Source: Christensenella sp. (GTDB lineage Bacteria > Bacillota > Clostridia > Christensenellales > Maliibacteriaceae). From it: DNA of 25,043 nucleotides. Below the pieces are notes generated by a model, which saw nothing but the letters and a program-made list of their open reading frames with translations, was not told where the DNA came from and made no database searches. A program made the translations under genes and the position numbers. Positions 14,426-23,153 of the stretch are shown in pieces. The first letter of the stretch is position 1. Every line of letters begins with the position of its first letter. The stretch spans positions 1-25,043 of the forward strand of contig JAHZHV010000040.1 in the NCBI GenBank assembly GCA_019420085.1, written 5' to 3'.

Positions 14426-14689
14426 TCATCGCTGCGGATATGTTTTATCCTTCCAGTACCACCACTTCAGTTTCTGCGCATCATGCGTTTCATGTTCCGC
14501 AAAATATACGGCAAGCCGAAATACATATAATTGACACCGATCCTCGACAAAGCCCTTTGCAAGACAATCCTGTCGGTACAGTTCTTCCGGATCTTTTCCC
14601 TTCAGATCTGAAACTTGCCGAATCCCGATATTTTGAAGATCCCGTTCGATGTGTTTTCCAACACCCGGAATTTTTCTTAAATCACACAC
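14426..14689 (-). CDS. Cdd1-like helix-hairpin-helix protein
   Basis: A small 87-residue protein. It opens with the helix-hairpin-helix motif LRKIPGVGKHIERDLQNIG, followed by LKGKDPEELYRQDC and a C-terminal part rich in aromatic residues (YVFRLAVYFAEH, then KLKWWYWKD). This matches what I know of the Cdd1 ('pathogenicity locus') family, whose function is not established; HhH motifs usually bind DNA or proteins non-specifically. The GTG start is set by an in-frame stop seven codons upstream, with AAGAGGAG in between. It follows the AI-2E permease gene by 95 bases and may share its transcript. Confidence 0.85.
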   Translation of the reverse strand: MCDLRKIPGVGKHIERDLQNIGIRQVSDLKGKDPEELYRQDCLAKGFVEDRCQLYVFRLAVYFAEHETHDAQKLKWWYWKDKTYPQR

Positions 14690-14784
14690 CTGCGTTTTTC
14701 TCCTCTTTCATCATGAAATCTCTGGGAACGCATCCGGAAAACGCCCTATGCAGTCACCCTGTAGGGACATCAATTCGCCGCCCT

Positions 14785-16002
14785 TTAGTGCAGCGCACCA
14801 TCCGTTTCCTCCCGCTGCGTCCAAAGCGTCGGAGACAATCTTTTATCCCGTACCCTTCCATCCACAAAGTTGCGAAGCAGGCAGTACAACACCGAGCACA
14901 GAGGAACGCCGATCAGCATACCAACGATCCCAAATGCAGCACCGCCAATCGTCACTGCGGCCAGTACCCAAATCCCCGGCAGGCCAATAGACTTTCCCAT
15001 AACGCGCGGATAAATCAGGTTACCTTCTAACTGCTGCAGAACGATAATAAACACGACAAACCATACCGCCTGCATCAAGTCCACAGATAAAATCAGGAAC
15101 GCGCCAATTGCCGTACCAAAAAACGCGCCAAATACGGGAATAAGCGCGGAAAAACCGATCAACACGGAAATTGCCGGCGCATACGGCATGTCAAACAACA
15201 TCATGCCGATAAAACACAGCACACCGATAATTACAGCTTCCGTCAACTGACCCGTAACAAAATTGGCAAAGGTCTGGTTCACAAGGCGGGAGAAACGAAG
15301 TATCTTCTGCGTTCTATTCTCAGAAAACAATGCATACAACAGTTTCTTGCACTGCCGTGCCAGCATCTCCTTCTGTGCCAAAACATAGATGGCAAATACC
15401 ACAGCCAGCGCCGTATCAATGACACCGGAAACCAGATCCGCAGAAAAACGCAGCAGGCGATTTCCATAATCCGAGAGTAAATTCTGCAGCGCTTTTTCTA
15501 TTTTTTCCGGCTCAATCTGCGGCAGCGTCACGCCGTAATCCTCCGCAAGAGAAACGATTTGTTCCCAGAGTTTCTCTGCTTCCGGCAGAAATTTCGTAAA
15601 TTGCTGAACAAAGCGTTCCACCGTCTGAGAAAGCTGCGGCAAGATAACAAACGCCACAGCACACACAACGCCCAGCACCAACAGAACGCTTAAAAGCAGA
15701 CAAATACCGCGGCGCAGACGCGGCTTTTTTTCTCCCAAACCGCTGGTACGAATCCAAAGGCGTTCGATCGGGCACAAAATTGCATTCACAGCAAACGCAA
15801 TGCCAAGCCCCAGCAAAATCGGTGAAAAGACATCTGCCAGCCAGGTTAAAAAGCGCGACAGATTCTGCGTATGATCCGCGCACCACAAAAGAAGCGCCGC
15901 AAATGCCACAACTGCCAGCACACCCCGCAGCAAACGTCTGTCGAATAATCCCATTCCCTGTCTGCGTCCGGACTCGTTTTGATCATGCAAATCTGGTTGC
16001 AT
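14785..16002 (-). CDS. AI-2E family transporter (permease)
   Basis: A 405-residue polytopic membrane protein of the AI-2E transporter (PerM/YdiK/TqsA-like) family. It has about seven hydrophobic segments: an N-terminal pair, a soluble amphipathic stretch (about 115-185) and a C-terminal group. The latter holds the family hallmark ALIPVFGAFFGTAIGAFL and, later, LEGNLIYPRVMGKSIGLPGIWVL. Members have been linked to quorum-signal export, sodium/proton exchange or unknown substrates, so the substrate is open here. The ATG follows GGAGAGGAAT, and a dedicated promoter lies in the 87-base gap upstream. Confidence 0.92.
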   Translation of the reverse strand: MQPDLHDQNESGRRQGMGLFDRRLLRGVLAVVAFAALLLWCADHTQNLSRFLTWLADVFSPILLGLGIAFAVNAILCPIERLWIRTSGLGEKKPRLRRGICLLLSVLLVLGVVCAVAFVILPQLSQTVERFVQQFTKFLPEAEKLWEQIVSLAEDYGVTLPQIEPEKIEKALQNLLSDYGNRLLRFSADLVSGVIDTALAVVFAIYVLAQKEMLARQCKKLLYALFSENRTQKILRFSRLVNQTFANFVTGQLTEAVIIGVLCFIGMMLFDMPYAPAISVLIGFSALIPVFGAFFGTAIGAFLILSVDLMQAVWFVVFIIVLQQLEGNLIYPRVMGKSIGLPGIWVLAAVTIGGAAFGIVGMLIGVPLCSVLYCLLRNFVDGRVRDKRLSPTLWTQREETDGALH

Positions 16003-16040
16003 CGATAATATTCCTCTCCTGTCCTGTTACAATCCATTTT

Positions 16041-16070
16041 ATGGTAGCAAAAGCATTTACCGTCTGTCAA
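16041..16070 (-). promoter_or_regulatory. Promoter of the AI-2E permease gene
   Basis: On the minus strand TTGACA (16065-16070), an 18-base spacer and TACCAT (16041-16046) place a transcription start about 30 bases before the permease start. The gene can therefore be expressed separately from the MBOAT operon upstream. Confidence 0.65.
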
Positions 16071-16089
16071 CTACTGCATAAACCGGTCT

Positions 16090-17184
16090 TCAGCGCAGCG
16101 AACGGCTTTCATTCAGAATCAAAGTGCTGTATAAAAACAGCACGTCACAATCTGTAAAATCCACGTATTGTCCCACAAGCTCGCTTTGAATATAACGGAT
16201 GTCTACAAGCGTAACCTGCGCATAGCTCTGTGCCAGAATCGGTGCCAGCGCACTTGCAAAAGAATCCCGAAAAATAACCAGACGCCGCGCCGTATCTGCA
16301 TTGGGATTATCAATTGTGACAATCGCAGCCGCACCGCTTAAATAAGCGCTGTAGGGATCGCGGCTATAGAGCTTATCTTCATCCAACACACCCATCCACG
16401 TGCCTTCCGGCAAGATGGTTACGCGCATTGCATCAATGATCTGATTTGTCGCCGCATACATGGTTTCTCCTGCAAGCGGCAGTGCAATTTGTCCGATGTA
16501 TCCACCCTTAAAATCCGTACGCAGTGTCCGCAGCGCAAAGTCCTGTGGTTCAGATACATGCATAGCCTCCGCCAATGCACGCGCTGCCGGCAAGAGCTGT
16601 TCCTGCCGCCAGTGCGGATCGCCTGCAAAATAACTTTCTGCCTGCAATGTATCCGTTAAATCGATCGACTGTACCTCAGGCATTTGCGACACAAGAAGCG
16701 TTTGAATATCCGCTGCCTCCACATACGGATATCCGTTTTCCGGCGCAAGATAGCAGCCTTTATCCGGCACCACCGCCACATACACACCAGCCGCATCGCC
16801 AAGATATCGATCATACAGCCATGTAAAACGCTGCGCCGCATATGCTACTGCATCTTCGTCGCACGGATATAGGATCTTTGCCACAAATCCATCTGCTACA
16901 TATAAACCATTGGTATCTTTCTGCATAAAGAGATTCAGTGCCGCAAGCGTTTTCATCGCGCGAAATTCATCACGCATCGGAAACTGATCGACGGCATAAT
17001 CCTCAAATTGTGTGGCAAACGTGCCATTGAGAAGCGTTTCCACACGTAATTTCGGCGCTTGCGCCAGTACGCGCCGCTCCGCATCGGAAGATGCATCAGC
17101 AGGCTTGCACCAGCACCAGATGCATAAGCACGACCACACCACTGCAACGGCAGCAAGCGCTGCAACGGATCGATTCCTTTTCAT
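16090..17184 (-). CDS. DHHW-type partner of the MBOAT acyltransferase
   Basis: A 364-residue protein with one N-terminal membrane anchor (about 8-26) and an extracellular SGNH/AlgX-like domain. It contains the family's QFPMRDEFRAMKT region (67-79), GDPHW (188-192) where the family name-giving motif is DHHW, KGGYIGQ (227-232), YSAYLSG (278-284) and IFRDSFASAL (304-313), with Ser308 as probable nucleophile. Such proteins pair with MBOAT acyltransferases to O-acetylate or otherwise acylate surface polymers. The ATG at 17184 fits the AAGGGGG ribosome binding site better than the GTG six bases earlier. It lies 18 bases after the MBOAT gene. Confidence 0.85.
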   Translation of the reverse strand: MKRNRSVAALAAVAVVWSCLCIWCWCKPADASSDAERRVLAQAPKLRVETLLNGTFATQFEDYAVDQFPMRDEFRAMKTLAALNLFMQKDTNGLYVADGFVAKILYPCDEDAVAYAAQRFTWLYDRYLGDAAGVYVAVVPDKGCYLAPENGYPYVEAADIQTLLVSQMPEVQSIDLTDTLQAESYFAGDPHWRQEQLLPAARALAEAMHVSEPQDFALRTLRTDFKGGYIGQIALPLAGETMYAATNQIIDAMRVTILPEGTWMGVLDEDKLYSRDPYSAYLSGAAAIVTIDNPNADTARRLVIFRDSFASALAPILAQSYAQVTLVDIRYIQSELVGQYVDFTDCDVLFLYSTLILNESRSLR

Positions 17185-17202
17185 ACGCACCTGCCCCCTT
17201 TC

Positions 17203-18609
17203 TTAAAAACGAAAATAAAGAAACGGATTGAACGATCCATCTACCAGATACGCCGTACAAAGCAAAAGCCCTGCCACACACAGTACGCTTTCCAACACCG
17301 TACAAATAACGGCTGCATGCGGCAAAGTATCCATGCATTTGCGTACTCGGGATACAACCGGCGTAGTCCCTATGATACAAATCACAAACAACAATGCATT
17401 GCTGCGCAGGTAATACAATCCCTGCCGGCACACAAGCGGCGCGCCGGAAAGTCCGAATAATCCGGCAAAGTCAGCAGCCGCCCCGGAAAGAGACGAAGCA
17501 TTAAACAGCACAAAACTTAACAATACAAACAAAAGCGCATACACATGCGAAAACACGGGATGCCGCTTCAAATATACACCCCACAGTTTCTTTTCTCCCA
17601 GCAACATCGCTGCAAAAAACAGTCCCCAACACACAAAATTCCATGCAGCACCATGCCAAAGGCCGGTCAGCGCCCACACAACCAGCAGATTGCGCACCCA
17701 TTTCCATGTTGTGACACGGTTCCCGCCAAGGGGAATATAAACATAATCACGAAACCAACCGCCAAGGGTCATATGCCATCTGCGCCAGAACTCAGTTAAA
17801 CTCTGTGACAAATACGGATAATTAAAATTCTCCGGGAAATGAAACCCAAGCAGCCGTCCAAGGCCGATTGCCATGTCACTGTACCCGGAAAAATCAAAAT
17901 AGATAAACAACATGAAGGCTATCGCATACAGCCACGAAAAAAGCACCGATGGCGCCTGTGCGGTTCGAAACGCATCGCATACCGCCGCCATGGAATTGGC
18001 AAGCAGTATTTTCTTGCAAAGCCCAGCAATAAACCGCCGCGTGCCCTGCCACACATCCGATGCAGTAACACTGCGGCTGCAAAGCGCCTCGCGCACATCG
18101 GTGTACCGTACAATGGGTCCTGCAATCAACTGCGGAAACATAGAGACAAACGCCGCAAGATCAATCGGATTTTTCTGTGCAGGTACATCTGCGCGCCAGA
18201 CGTCAACGACATACCCAATCACCTGAAAGGTATAAAAACTGATACCGATGGGAAGTGCCACATACACAAGCGGCAGCTCTGCCCCCAACGCGTTGATATT
18301 TTCAATGGCAAAATCGGCGTATTTGAACCATGCAAGCATGCCGATAAGCGCACTCAGCGTTAAGACAAGCACAACACGCGCACCGTTTGTATTCTTGCGT
18401 GCACGAAACCACTGTATCAAAACTGCCCCAACATAACCTGCCGCAATAGCCGTCAGCATCAACAGAACATACGAAGGCATGCTCCAGCCGTAAAACACAA
18501 GGCTACAAAACACAAGCATGGCATTTTTCGCCCATTTGGGCGAAATCGCCAATAAAATCAGCGTCACCGGCAAAAAGTAGTATAAAAATGGAATCCCAGA
18601 AAACAGCAT
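17203..18609 (-). CDS. MBOAT family O-acyltransferase (AlgI-like)
   Basis: A 468-residue membrane-bound O-acyltransferase with many transmembrane segments. Hallmarks are PIGISFYTFQVIGYVVDVWR (120-139), FPQLIAGPIVRY (158-169), YFDFSGYSDMAIGLGRLLGF (237-256), EFWRRWHMTLGGWFRDYVYIPLGG (273-296) and the catalytic-type His319 in LTGLWHGAAWN. AlgI/PatA-like members move acyl groups across the membrane onto cell-surface polysaccharide or peptidoglycan; the partner is the following DHHW-type gene. The ATG lies only 21 bases after a strong terminator, which makes its transcription unusual. Confidence 0.95.
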   Translation of the reverse strand: MLFSGIPFLYYFLPVTLILLAISPKWAKNAMLVFCSLVFYGWSMPSYVLLMLTAIAAGYVGAVLIQWFRARKNTNGARVVLVLTLSALIGMLAWFKYADFAIENINALGAELPLVYVALPIGISFYTFQVIGYVVDVWRADVPAQKNPIDLAAFVSMFPQLIAGPIVRYTDVREALCSRSVTASDVWQGTRRFIAGLCKKILLANSMAAVCDAFRTAQAPSVLFSWLYAIAFMLFIYFDFSGYSDMAIGLGRLLGFHFPENFNYPYLSQSLTEFWRRWHMTLGGWFRDYVYIPLGGNRVTTWKWVRNLLVVWALTGLWHGAAWNFVCWGLFFAAMLLGEKKLWGVYLKRHPVFSHVYALLFVLLSFVLFNASSLSGAAADFAGLFGLSGAPLVCRQGLYYLRSNALLFVICIIGTTPVVSRVRKCMDTLPHAAVICTVLESVLCVAGLLLCTAYLVDGSFNPFLYFRF

Positions 18610-18630
18610 GCCCGTCTTCCGCCTCTCTTT

Positions 18631-18672
18631 AAAAAATGCCCGTCCTTTTTAAAACTGCAAAAAGGACGGGCA
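18631..18672 (-). terminator. Terminator between the DUF4358 gene and the MBOAT gene
   Basis: A perfect 14-bp stem (18637-18650 with 18659-18672, eight-base loop) is followed on the minus strand by TTTTTT. It begins 20 bases after the DUF4358 stop and ends 21 bases before the MBOAT start, leaving no room for a separate promoter in between. Confidence 0.9.
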
Positions 18673-18691
18673 GCTGTCCCAAAGAAGTTAT

Positions 18692-19222
18692 TTACTGCAG
18701 ATCAACTGAGGGTTCCTGCTGTGCCACCGCAACAAACGCGTCAACCATATCCTGCGCCGTAACCGTATCCGAAAGCTGAGAAGACACCATTACAAGCATG
18801 ATCACATCACCGCAGGCGACTACACGCAGATCATCCGCTTCTACGCAAATCCATTTGGCCTGGTTGATTCCGTCGCGCATGGCCTGTGCGATTGTCTGCG
18901 TCTGCGCAGGATTCTCTGCCCGCACCACAACCAGGGAATACGCCTGTGCACCGATCATCGCTTCGGATACTGCCGCCTGCGAGACACCTTCGGCATCATC
19001 CAGCCCCGTATAATAGGAAAGCGTGTCGGCATTGGTTAAATCCACGTCCATCGTCTGTACGGCAAGACCTGTTTCGTGATTCTCGTAAATCATCTCAATA
19101 ATCTCATCCGGTGACTTGTCTTCCAGCGCAGCGCATACCGTATTCTGCTTCTTTGCACAACCACCCAGCGCTACGATCAGAACAAGCACAACCGCCAAAA
19201 CCTTGAAAAACCGTCTTTTCAT
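18692..19222 (-). CDS. DUF4358 lipoprotein
   Basis: A 176-residue predicted lipoprotein with a basic N terminus, hydrophobic core and lipobox LGGC (Cys22), so it should be anchored on the outer face of the membrane. The mature part is small and mixed alpha/beta. It has YYTGLDDAEGVSQAAVSEAMIGAQAYSLVVV in the middle, resembling DUF4358 domains, and a segment near the end that would fit a pore-free soluble fold. Function is unknown. Genes of this type often accompany MBOAT and DHHW genes in clostridia, which agrees with its place here. The ATG follows GGAGG at ten bases. Confidence 0.8.
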   Translation of the reverse strand: MKRRFFKVLAVVLVLIVALGGCAKKQNTVCAALEDKSPDEIIEMIYENHETGLAVQTMDVDLTNADTLSYYTGLDDAEGVSQAAVSEAMIGAQAYSLVVVRAENPAQTQTIAQAMRDGINQAKWICVEADDLRVVACGDVIMLVMVSSQLSDTVTAQDMVDAFVAVAQQEPSVDLQ

Positions 19223-19291
19223 GCAAGATAAACCTCCATCATCCGGAAAACTGTTCCTTTTGCATGCGTTTGAATAAAACGCAGCATGGCT

Positions 19292-19297
19292 ATTATA
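19292..19297 (-). promoter_or_regulatory. Candidate -10 element for the DUF4358 gene
   Basis: A perfect minus-strand TATAAT lies 70 bases before the DUF4358 start. The -35 region overlaps the T-run of the preceding terminator and does not match the consensus, so the promoter is weak or activated. Confidence 0.45.
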
Positions 19298-19307
19298 CCC
19301 GAAAGCC

Positions 19308-19364
19308 TGAAAAAAGAAAATCGCGCAGATGTGCTTTCATATGCAGAAAGACACATCTGCGCGA
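19308..19364 (-). terminator. Terminator after the TRAP permease gene
   Basis: A 13-bp perfect stem (19321-19333 with 19352-19364) with an 18-base loop is followed on the minus strand by TTTTCTTTTTTC. It starts about 30 bases after the permease stop and closes the TRAP operon. Confidence 0.9.
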
Positions 19365-19395
19365 CTGAATCATGACATCCTGCGACAAGACGTCC

Positions 19396-21399
19396 TTACA
19401 CCGTCTTTTTCCCATGCCTGCGCACAGAAAGCACATGGCATCCAATCGCAATGCCGACTGTTGCAATGCCGATCAAGTCCGTAACAATACCGGGATCAAT
19501 CAGAAGCAACCCGCCTGCAGCGCACAGGATGCGCTGCCAGACAGCAAGATAGTCGTACAAATATCCGCGCAGTGCCACCGCTACACCAAACAATCCAACA
19601 AACGCTGTAATGCTGATCGTAATAACATCAAGCACAGAAGCATTAATAAACAGCAGCGCAGGATTCAGCCCAAAGATATACGGAATAATAAACGCAGCAA
19701 TTGCCAGCATCGACGCTGTAAATGCAGTCTTCATGGGCTTCGACCCCGCAATGGCACTGCCTGCATACGCGGCAAGCGCCACCGGCGGCGTAATATCTGC
19801 GATAATGCCAAAATAGAACACAAAGAAATGAGCGGCAAGCGGCTCCATTCCCATCTTGACCAGGATGGGCGCACAAGTCGTGGCCATGATGACGTAGTTT
19901 GCCGTCGTCGGCACACCCATGCCAAGCACAATGCAGCACAGCATCGTCAGGAACATCGCGACGATAATATGTCCGCCGGACAGACTCACAACACCGGAAA
20001 TGAGAACCTGACCAAGTCCTGTCATTGTAATAACACCCGCGATGATGCCCGCCACACCGCAGGCACAAGCCACGGTCAACGTACTGCGCACACCATTTTC
20101 CAACGCATCAAAGAACTTCTTTGGCGTCAGCCGCGTTTTTTTGTTAATCATGCTGACGGCAATTGCAGTCAATATTGAGACAATGGCCGAATATGCCATC
20201 GTAAAGCCCTGTCCCATCATGACAATCAGCACAACAATCGGCAGCAAAAGATAACCCTCACGCAGGAACATCGGCCAAAAGCGCGGCAAATCCTTGCGCG
20301 GAATTCCCTTCAGGCCCAGTCTCTTTGCTTCCAGATGCACCATGATGAAAATACCGGCAAAGTACAAGAAAGCCGGCAAAATTGCCGTCGTGGCAATCTT
20401 TGCATAGGGTTCGCCGACCATCTCCACCATCAGGAACGCCGCAGCGCCCATAATCGGCGGCATAATCTGCCCGCCGGTAGAAGCCGCTGCTTCTACTGCC
20501 GCAGCAAATTCAGGTTGATAGCCCATGCGCTTCATCATCGGAATCGTAACCGAACCGGATCCAACTGTGTTTGCAACAGATGAGCCGGACGCCATTCCTT
20601 CCAACGCACTGGCAATAACCGCTACTTTCGCCGGACCGCCTGACGCCGAACCGGCAATGCAGTTGGCAAGATCAATAAACAGCTTTGCAATGCCCGTTTG
20701 CTCCAAAAACGCACCAAAGATAACAAACAGTACGATAAATGTCGAACAAACGCTGATCGGTGTTCCGATCACACCCTCTGTCGTATAAAACAGATTGTAG
20801 ACCAAATACTTCAGCGAATATCCCGTACCAAGCAGCACATACAGAACAAAGCACGCTGCCACAATTAAAATCGGCAGTCCCACTGCCCTGCGGCATGCCT
20901 CCATCAGTGCCAGAATGCCAATAATACCAACTGCAACTTCAAAACCGCTTATCCGACTTGCGCGCTCAATAATATCCTGTATGTTCAATACAAAGTAGAA
21001 AAACGATGCCGAACCCAGAATACCGGCTACAAAATCATACCACGGCACATGATTGATGCGCCGCACTTTCCCCGGCTGATGCTTGCGCGCCGGAAACACC
21101 AAAAACACAAACAATACAATGCATCCCAGGAATGACGCACGACGCACACGCGCATCCCATGTGGCAAAAAAGTTCATGTAAATGCAGTAAAATGCAAATG
21201 CCACAAGCAAAATACGCACGATCAAACGCGGCACGCCTTCATAACTGCGCACATTGGACTCACGGTCATACTTTTCCATGATCTCCTGTACAGCCGCCTG
21301 CGTCTCTTCATCCGGCTCAATGCTTTGTGCAAATGCTTCAGATGCCGCAGCATCCTGCACCGGGTCAACTTCCCTGTTCTTTTTCCCGAAGATAGCCAA
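19396..21399 (-). CDS. TRAP transporter fused permease (4TM/12TM)
   Basis: A 667-residue membrane protein in which the small (DctQ-like) and large (DctM-like) TRAP subunits are fused, as is usual in TAXI-type systems. A soluble N-terminal 55 residues precede the first spans. The large-subunit part contains GMASGSSVANTVGSGSVTIPMMKRMGY, STGGQIMPPIMGAAAFLMVE and, in the second half, GMGVPTTANYVI and FGIIADITPPVALAAYAGS, which are hallmarks of this fusion family. Uptake is driven by an ion gradient; the substrate cannot be told from sequence. The frame starts with TTG behind AGGGGAG at seven bases; the next ATG is 41 codons in and would remove only soluble sequence. Confidence 0.95.
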   Translation of the reverse strand: MAIFGKKNREVDPVQDAAASEAFAQSIEPDEETQAAVQEIMEKYDRESNVRSYEGVPRLIVRILLVAFAFYCIYMNFFATWDARVRRASFLGCIVLFVFLVFPARKHQPGKVRRINHVPWYDFVAGILGSASFFYFVLNIQDIIERASRISGFEVAVGIIGILALMEACRRAVGLPILIVAACFVLYVLLGTGYSLKYLVYNLFYTTEGVIGTPISVCSTFIVLFVIFGAFLEQTGIAKLFIDLANCIAGSASGGPAKVAVIASALEGMASGSSVANTVGSGSVTIPMMKRMGYQPEFAAAVEAAASTGGQIMPPIMGAAAFLMVEMVGEPYAKIATTAILPAFLYFAGIFIMVHLEAKRLGLKGIPRKDLPRFWPMFLREGYLLLPIVVLIVMMGQGFTMAYSAIVSILTAIAVSMINKKTRLTPKKFFDALENGVRSTLTVACACGVAGIIAGVITMTGLGQVLISGVVSLSGGHIIVAMFLTMLCCIVLGMGVPTTANYVIMATTCAPILVKMGMEPLAAHFFVFYFGIIADITPPVALAAYAGSAIAGSKPMKTAFTASMLAIAAFIIPYIFGLNPALLFINASVLDVITISITAFVGLFGVAVALRGYLYDYLAVWQRILCAAGGLLLIDPGIVTDLIGIATVGIAIGCHVLSVRRHGKKTV

Positions 21400-21447
21400 G
21401 CTCCCACTCCCCTCTTTTCTTATTTTTTAATTCTGCATGCCCGCTGT

Positions 21448-21954
21448 TTAACGCTGCGCAAACGGGCATCGCGACAGAGAAAAACGCACATGCGCATTTC
21501 TGCCGCAGAGCGTACGAAGGCTGATCTTACGCGTTCCAATCCTGAGCACATGATCAGAAACCGTGCCGACAATATAGACCAGATCATTCATGCGCGTATC
21601 AATTCCCGAAAGCGTCCAGGTACCGTCACCATTGTCCTGCAAAACCCATCCCGGTTCCAATGTGGAAGCAACACCTGCACCCAGCGTACTGTAAATGCAC
21701 TGCGTTACATACAACGCGCCATCATGTGCGCAATAAACTTCCGTGACGGGACTTTGGTTGACAGAATGAACAAATGTTACCGAAAACGTCTCACCATCCT
21801 GCAGCGCATAAGCAGCAATTTTTTTGCCGCTTTGTGCATCCTGCAGAATGAGTGCCTGCGGCGCAGTCAACCATATTATAGCAATCGCCGCAACGATCAC
21901 AAGTATCGCTGCGGCCGCTGCTTTTAATCTTGATGAAATCTGAACGTTTTTCAC
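21448..21954 (-). CDS. DUF1850 protein of the TRAP-TAXI operon
   Basis: A 168-residue protein with one N-terminal membrane segment (about 11-29) and an extracellular DUF1850 domain, recognised by FSVTFVHSVNQSPVTEVY (57-74) and the later LEPGW. DUF1850 genes commonly lie between TAXI binding proteins and fused TRAP permeases; their role is unknown. It starts with GTG seven bases after the TAXI stop codon and has no clear Shine-Dalgarno sequence, so translation is probably coupled to the TAXI gene. Confidence 0.85.
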   Translation of the reverse strand: MKNVQISSRLKAAAAAILVIVAAIAIIWLTAPQALILQDAQSGKKIAAYALQDGETFSVTFVHSVNQSPVTEVYCAHDGALYVTQCIYSTLGAGVASTLEPGWVLQDNGDGTWTLSGIDTRMNDLVYIVGTVSDHVLRIGTRKISLRTLCGRNAHVRFSLSRCPFAQR

Positions 21955-21961
21955 ACGCTCA

Positions 21962-22915
21962 TTACTGATAGTCGGAAATGTCCAGGTCGATCTCCTCGAA
22001 ATACCGTGCCGCGCCCGGATGCAGCGGCGTGGAAATGCCGTTCAAAATCGTATCCGTGCTCAAAAGGCCGCCCTTGTCATGTGCCGATGCAAGAGAGCTC
22101 TGGCAATCAAACATACCCTTGATGAAGTTATAAACGACTTCTTCATCCGTTGCCGCATCCGCTACCAGCACTGCCTTGACTGCCAGCGTCTGCACATCAT
22201 CCGGAATGCAGGAATACGTACCGCCGGGGATCGTCTCAGTGACGTAGAACGCATACTTGCCGCTGAGCTGCTCATAATGCTCATCATCGATAGACAGAAG
22301 ATTGAAATCGTTCGTTGCCGCAAGATCCGTAATATAGGTAGCCGGGGAACCGGATACGCCAAAGAACGCATCGATCTGGCCATTTTTCAGTGCATCTGCG
22401 GAATCACCAAATCCCAGGTTCACCACTTCGATATCATCCAAGCTGATGCCGTAAGCTTCCAGCACCTGCGTCGCATTGAACTCTGTACCGGAACCGGCAT
22501 CGCCAACGGAAACCGTCTTGCCTTTGAGATCCTCAATGCTCTCGATCTTATCGGAAGCCACAATATGTACAAGCTCCGAATACAGCGCACCGATCGTGCA
22601 CAGGCCCTCATAAGCTTCCTCACCGTCAAAAAGATCCGTGCCGGTATAAGCATAGTAGGCCACATCGTTCTGCACGATGGCAATATCCGCCTCGCCGTCC
22701 TGCACCAACTGGATGTTTGCCTTCGAAGCGCCAGTGGAAGTGACGTTGATCTTCATGTCCGCCTCATCGGACAGAACCGTAGCAATCGTGCTGCCGTAAG
22801 AATAGTACGTGCCGGTGGTGCCGCCCGTGGCAAGCGTCAGCTTGGAGCCGCTGCAACCAGCCAGCATGCCGACCGCCAGAACGACAGCCAGCGCCAGTGC
22901 GATGGTTTTCTTCAT
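21962..22915 (-). CDS. TAXI family TRAP transporter solute-binding lipoprotein
   Basis: The 317-residue extracytoplasmic receptor of the TRAP-TAXI uptake system. It has a lipoprotein signal with lipobox LAGC (Cys21), then LTLATGGTTGTYYSYGSTIA, the TAXI hallmark. Further on come ADIAIVQNDVAYYAYTG, SVGDAGSGTEFNA and the C-terminal LHPGAARYFEE. Family members often bind glutamate or other acids, but many are unassigned. The chosen ATG has AAAGGAG at good spacing; the upstream 36 codons overlap the promoter and are not coding. Confidence 0.95.
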   Translation of the reverse strand: MKKTIALALAVVLAVGMLAGCSGSKLTLATGGTTGTYYSYGSTIATVLSDEADMKINVTSTGASKANIQLVQDGEADIAIVQNDVAYYAYTGTDLFDGEEAYEGLCTIGALYSELVHIVASDKIESIEDLKGKTVSVGDAGSGTEFNATQVLEAYGISLDDIEVVNLGFGDSADALKNGQIDAFFGVSGSPATYITDLAATNDFNLLSIDDEHYEQLSGKYAFYVTETIPGGTYSCIPDDVQTLAVKAVLVADAATDEEVVYNFIKGMFDCQSSLASAHDKGGLLSTDTILNGISTPLHPGAARYFEEIDLDISDYQ

Positions 22916-22961
22916 TGCTTTTCTCCTTTTTGTGTTCTGCAAGTTTTGCAACATACAATTC

Positions 22962-22990
22962 ATTATATATGGATTTTCCAAAAAAATCAA
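22962..22990 (-). promoter_or_regulatory. Promoter of the TRAP-TAXI operon
   Basis: On the minus strand TTGATT (22985-22990), a 17-base spacer and TATAAT (22962-22967) precede the TAXI ATG by about 46 bases. The spacer carries a T-run next to the -35. Confidence 0.75.
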
Positions 22991-23066
22991 CGTTCTTCGC
23001 CTCGAAAGGTGAACGCGTGGCATGAAACAGGTTCAGTTTCAACAGGCATTTTGATTCTGTGTGCCA

Positions 23067-23095
23067 TTGACGGATGCGTCTTTTGCCGATATGAT
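23067..23095 (+). promoter_or_regulatory. Promoter of the TIR-like/LRR gene
   Basis: TTGACG (23067-23072), a 17-base spacer and TATGAT (23090-23095) place a start near 23102. A GTG-started frame opens at 23061, upstream of this promoter, so the translation start must lie downstream. Confidence 0.6.
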
Positions 23096-23153
23096 GATAC
23101 AATGTAACGATTCATACAGCCCGTGCACCTTGTTCGAGCTTCAGGAGTGTGCT

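Noticed and set aside
14700..14784. Terminator between the AI-2E gene and the Cdd1-like gene
   Set aside because: A short CCCTA/TAGGG inverted repeat is present at 14747-14765, but the stem is short and no T-run follows.
19372..20178. 268-codon ORF antisense to the TRAP permease
   Set aside because: Extreme Arg/His/Asn composition typical of an antisense frame; the opposite strand encodes a canonical permease.
22019..23107. 362-codon ORF antisense to the TAXI gene
   Set aside because: Covers the TAXI coding sequence and both divergent promoters; no recognisable protein family.
23061..23153. GTG start giving a 31-residue longer TIR-like/LRR protein
   Set aside because: The extension contains the promoter and lacks a ribosome binding site; the TTG at 23154 has AGGAG at six bases and starts at the domain boundary.
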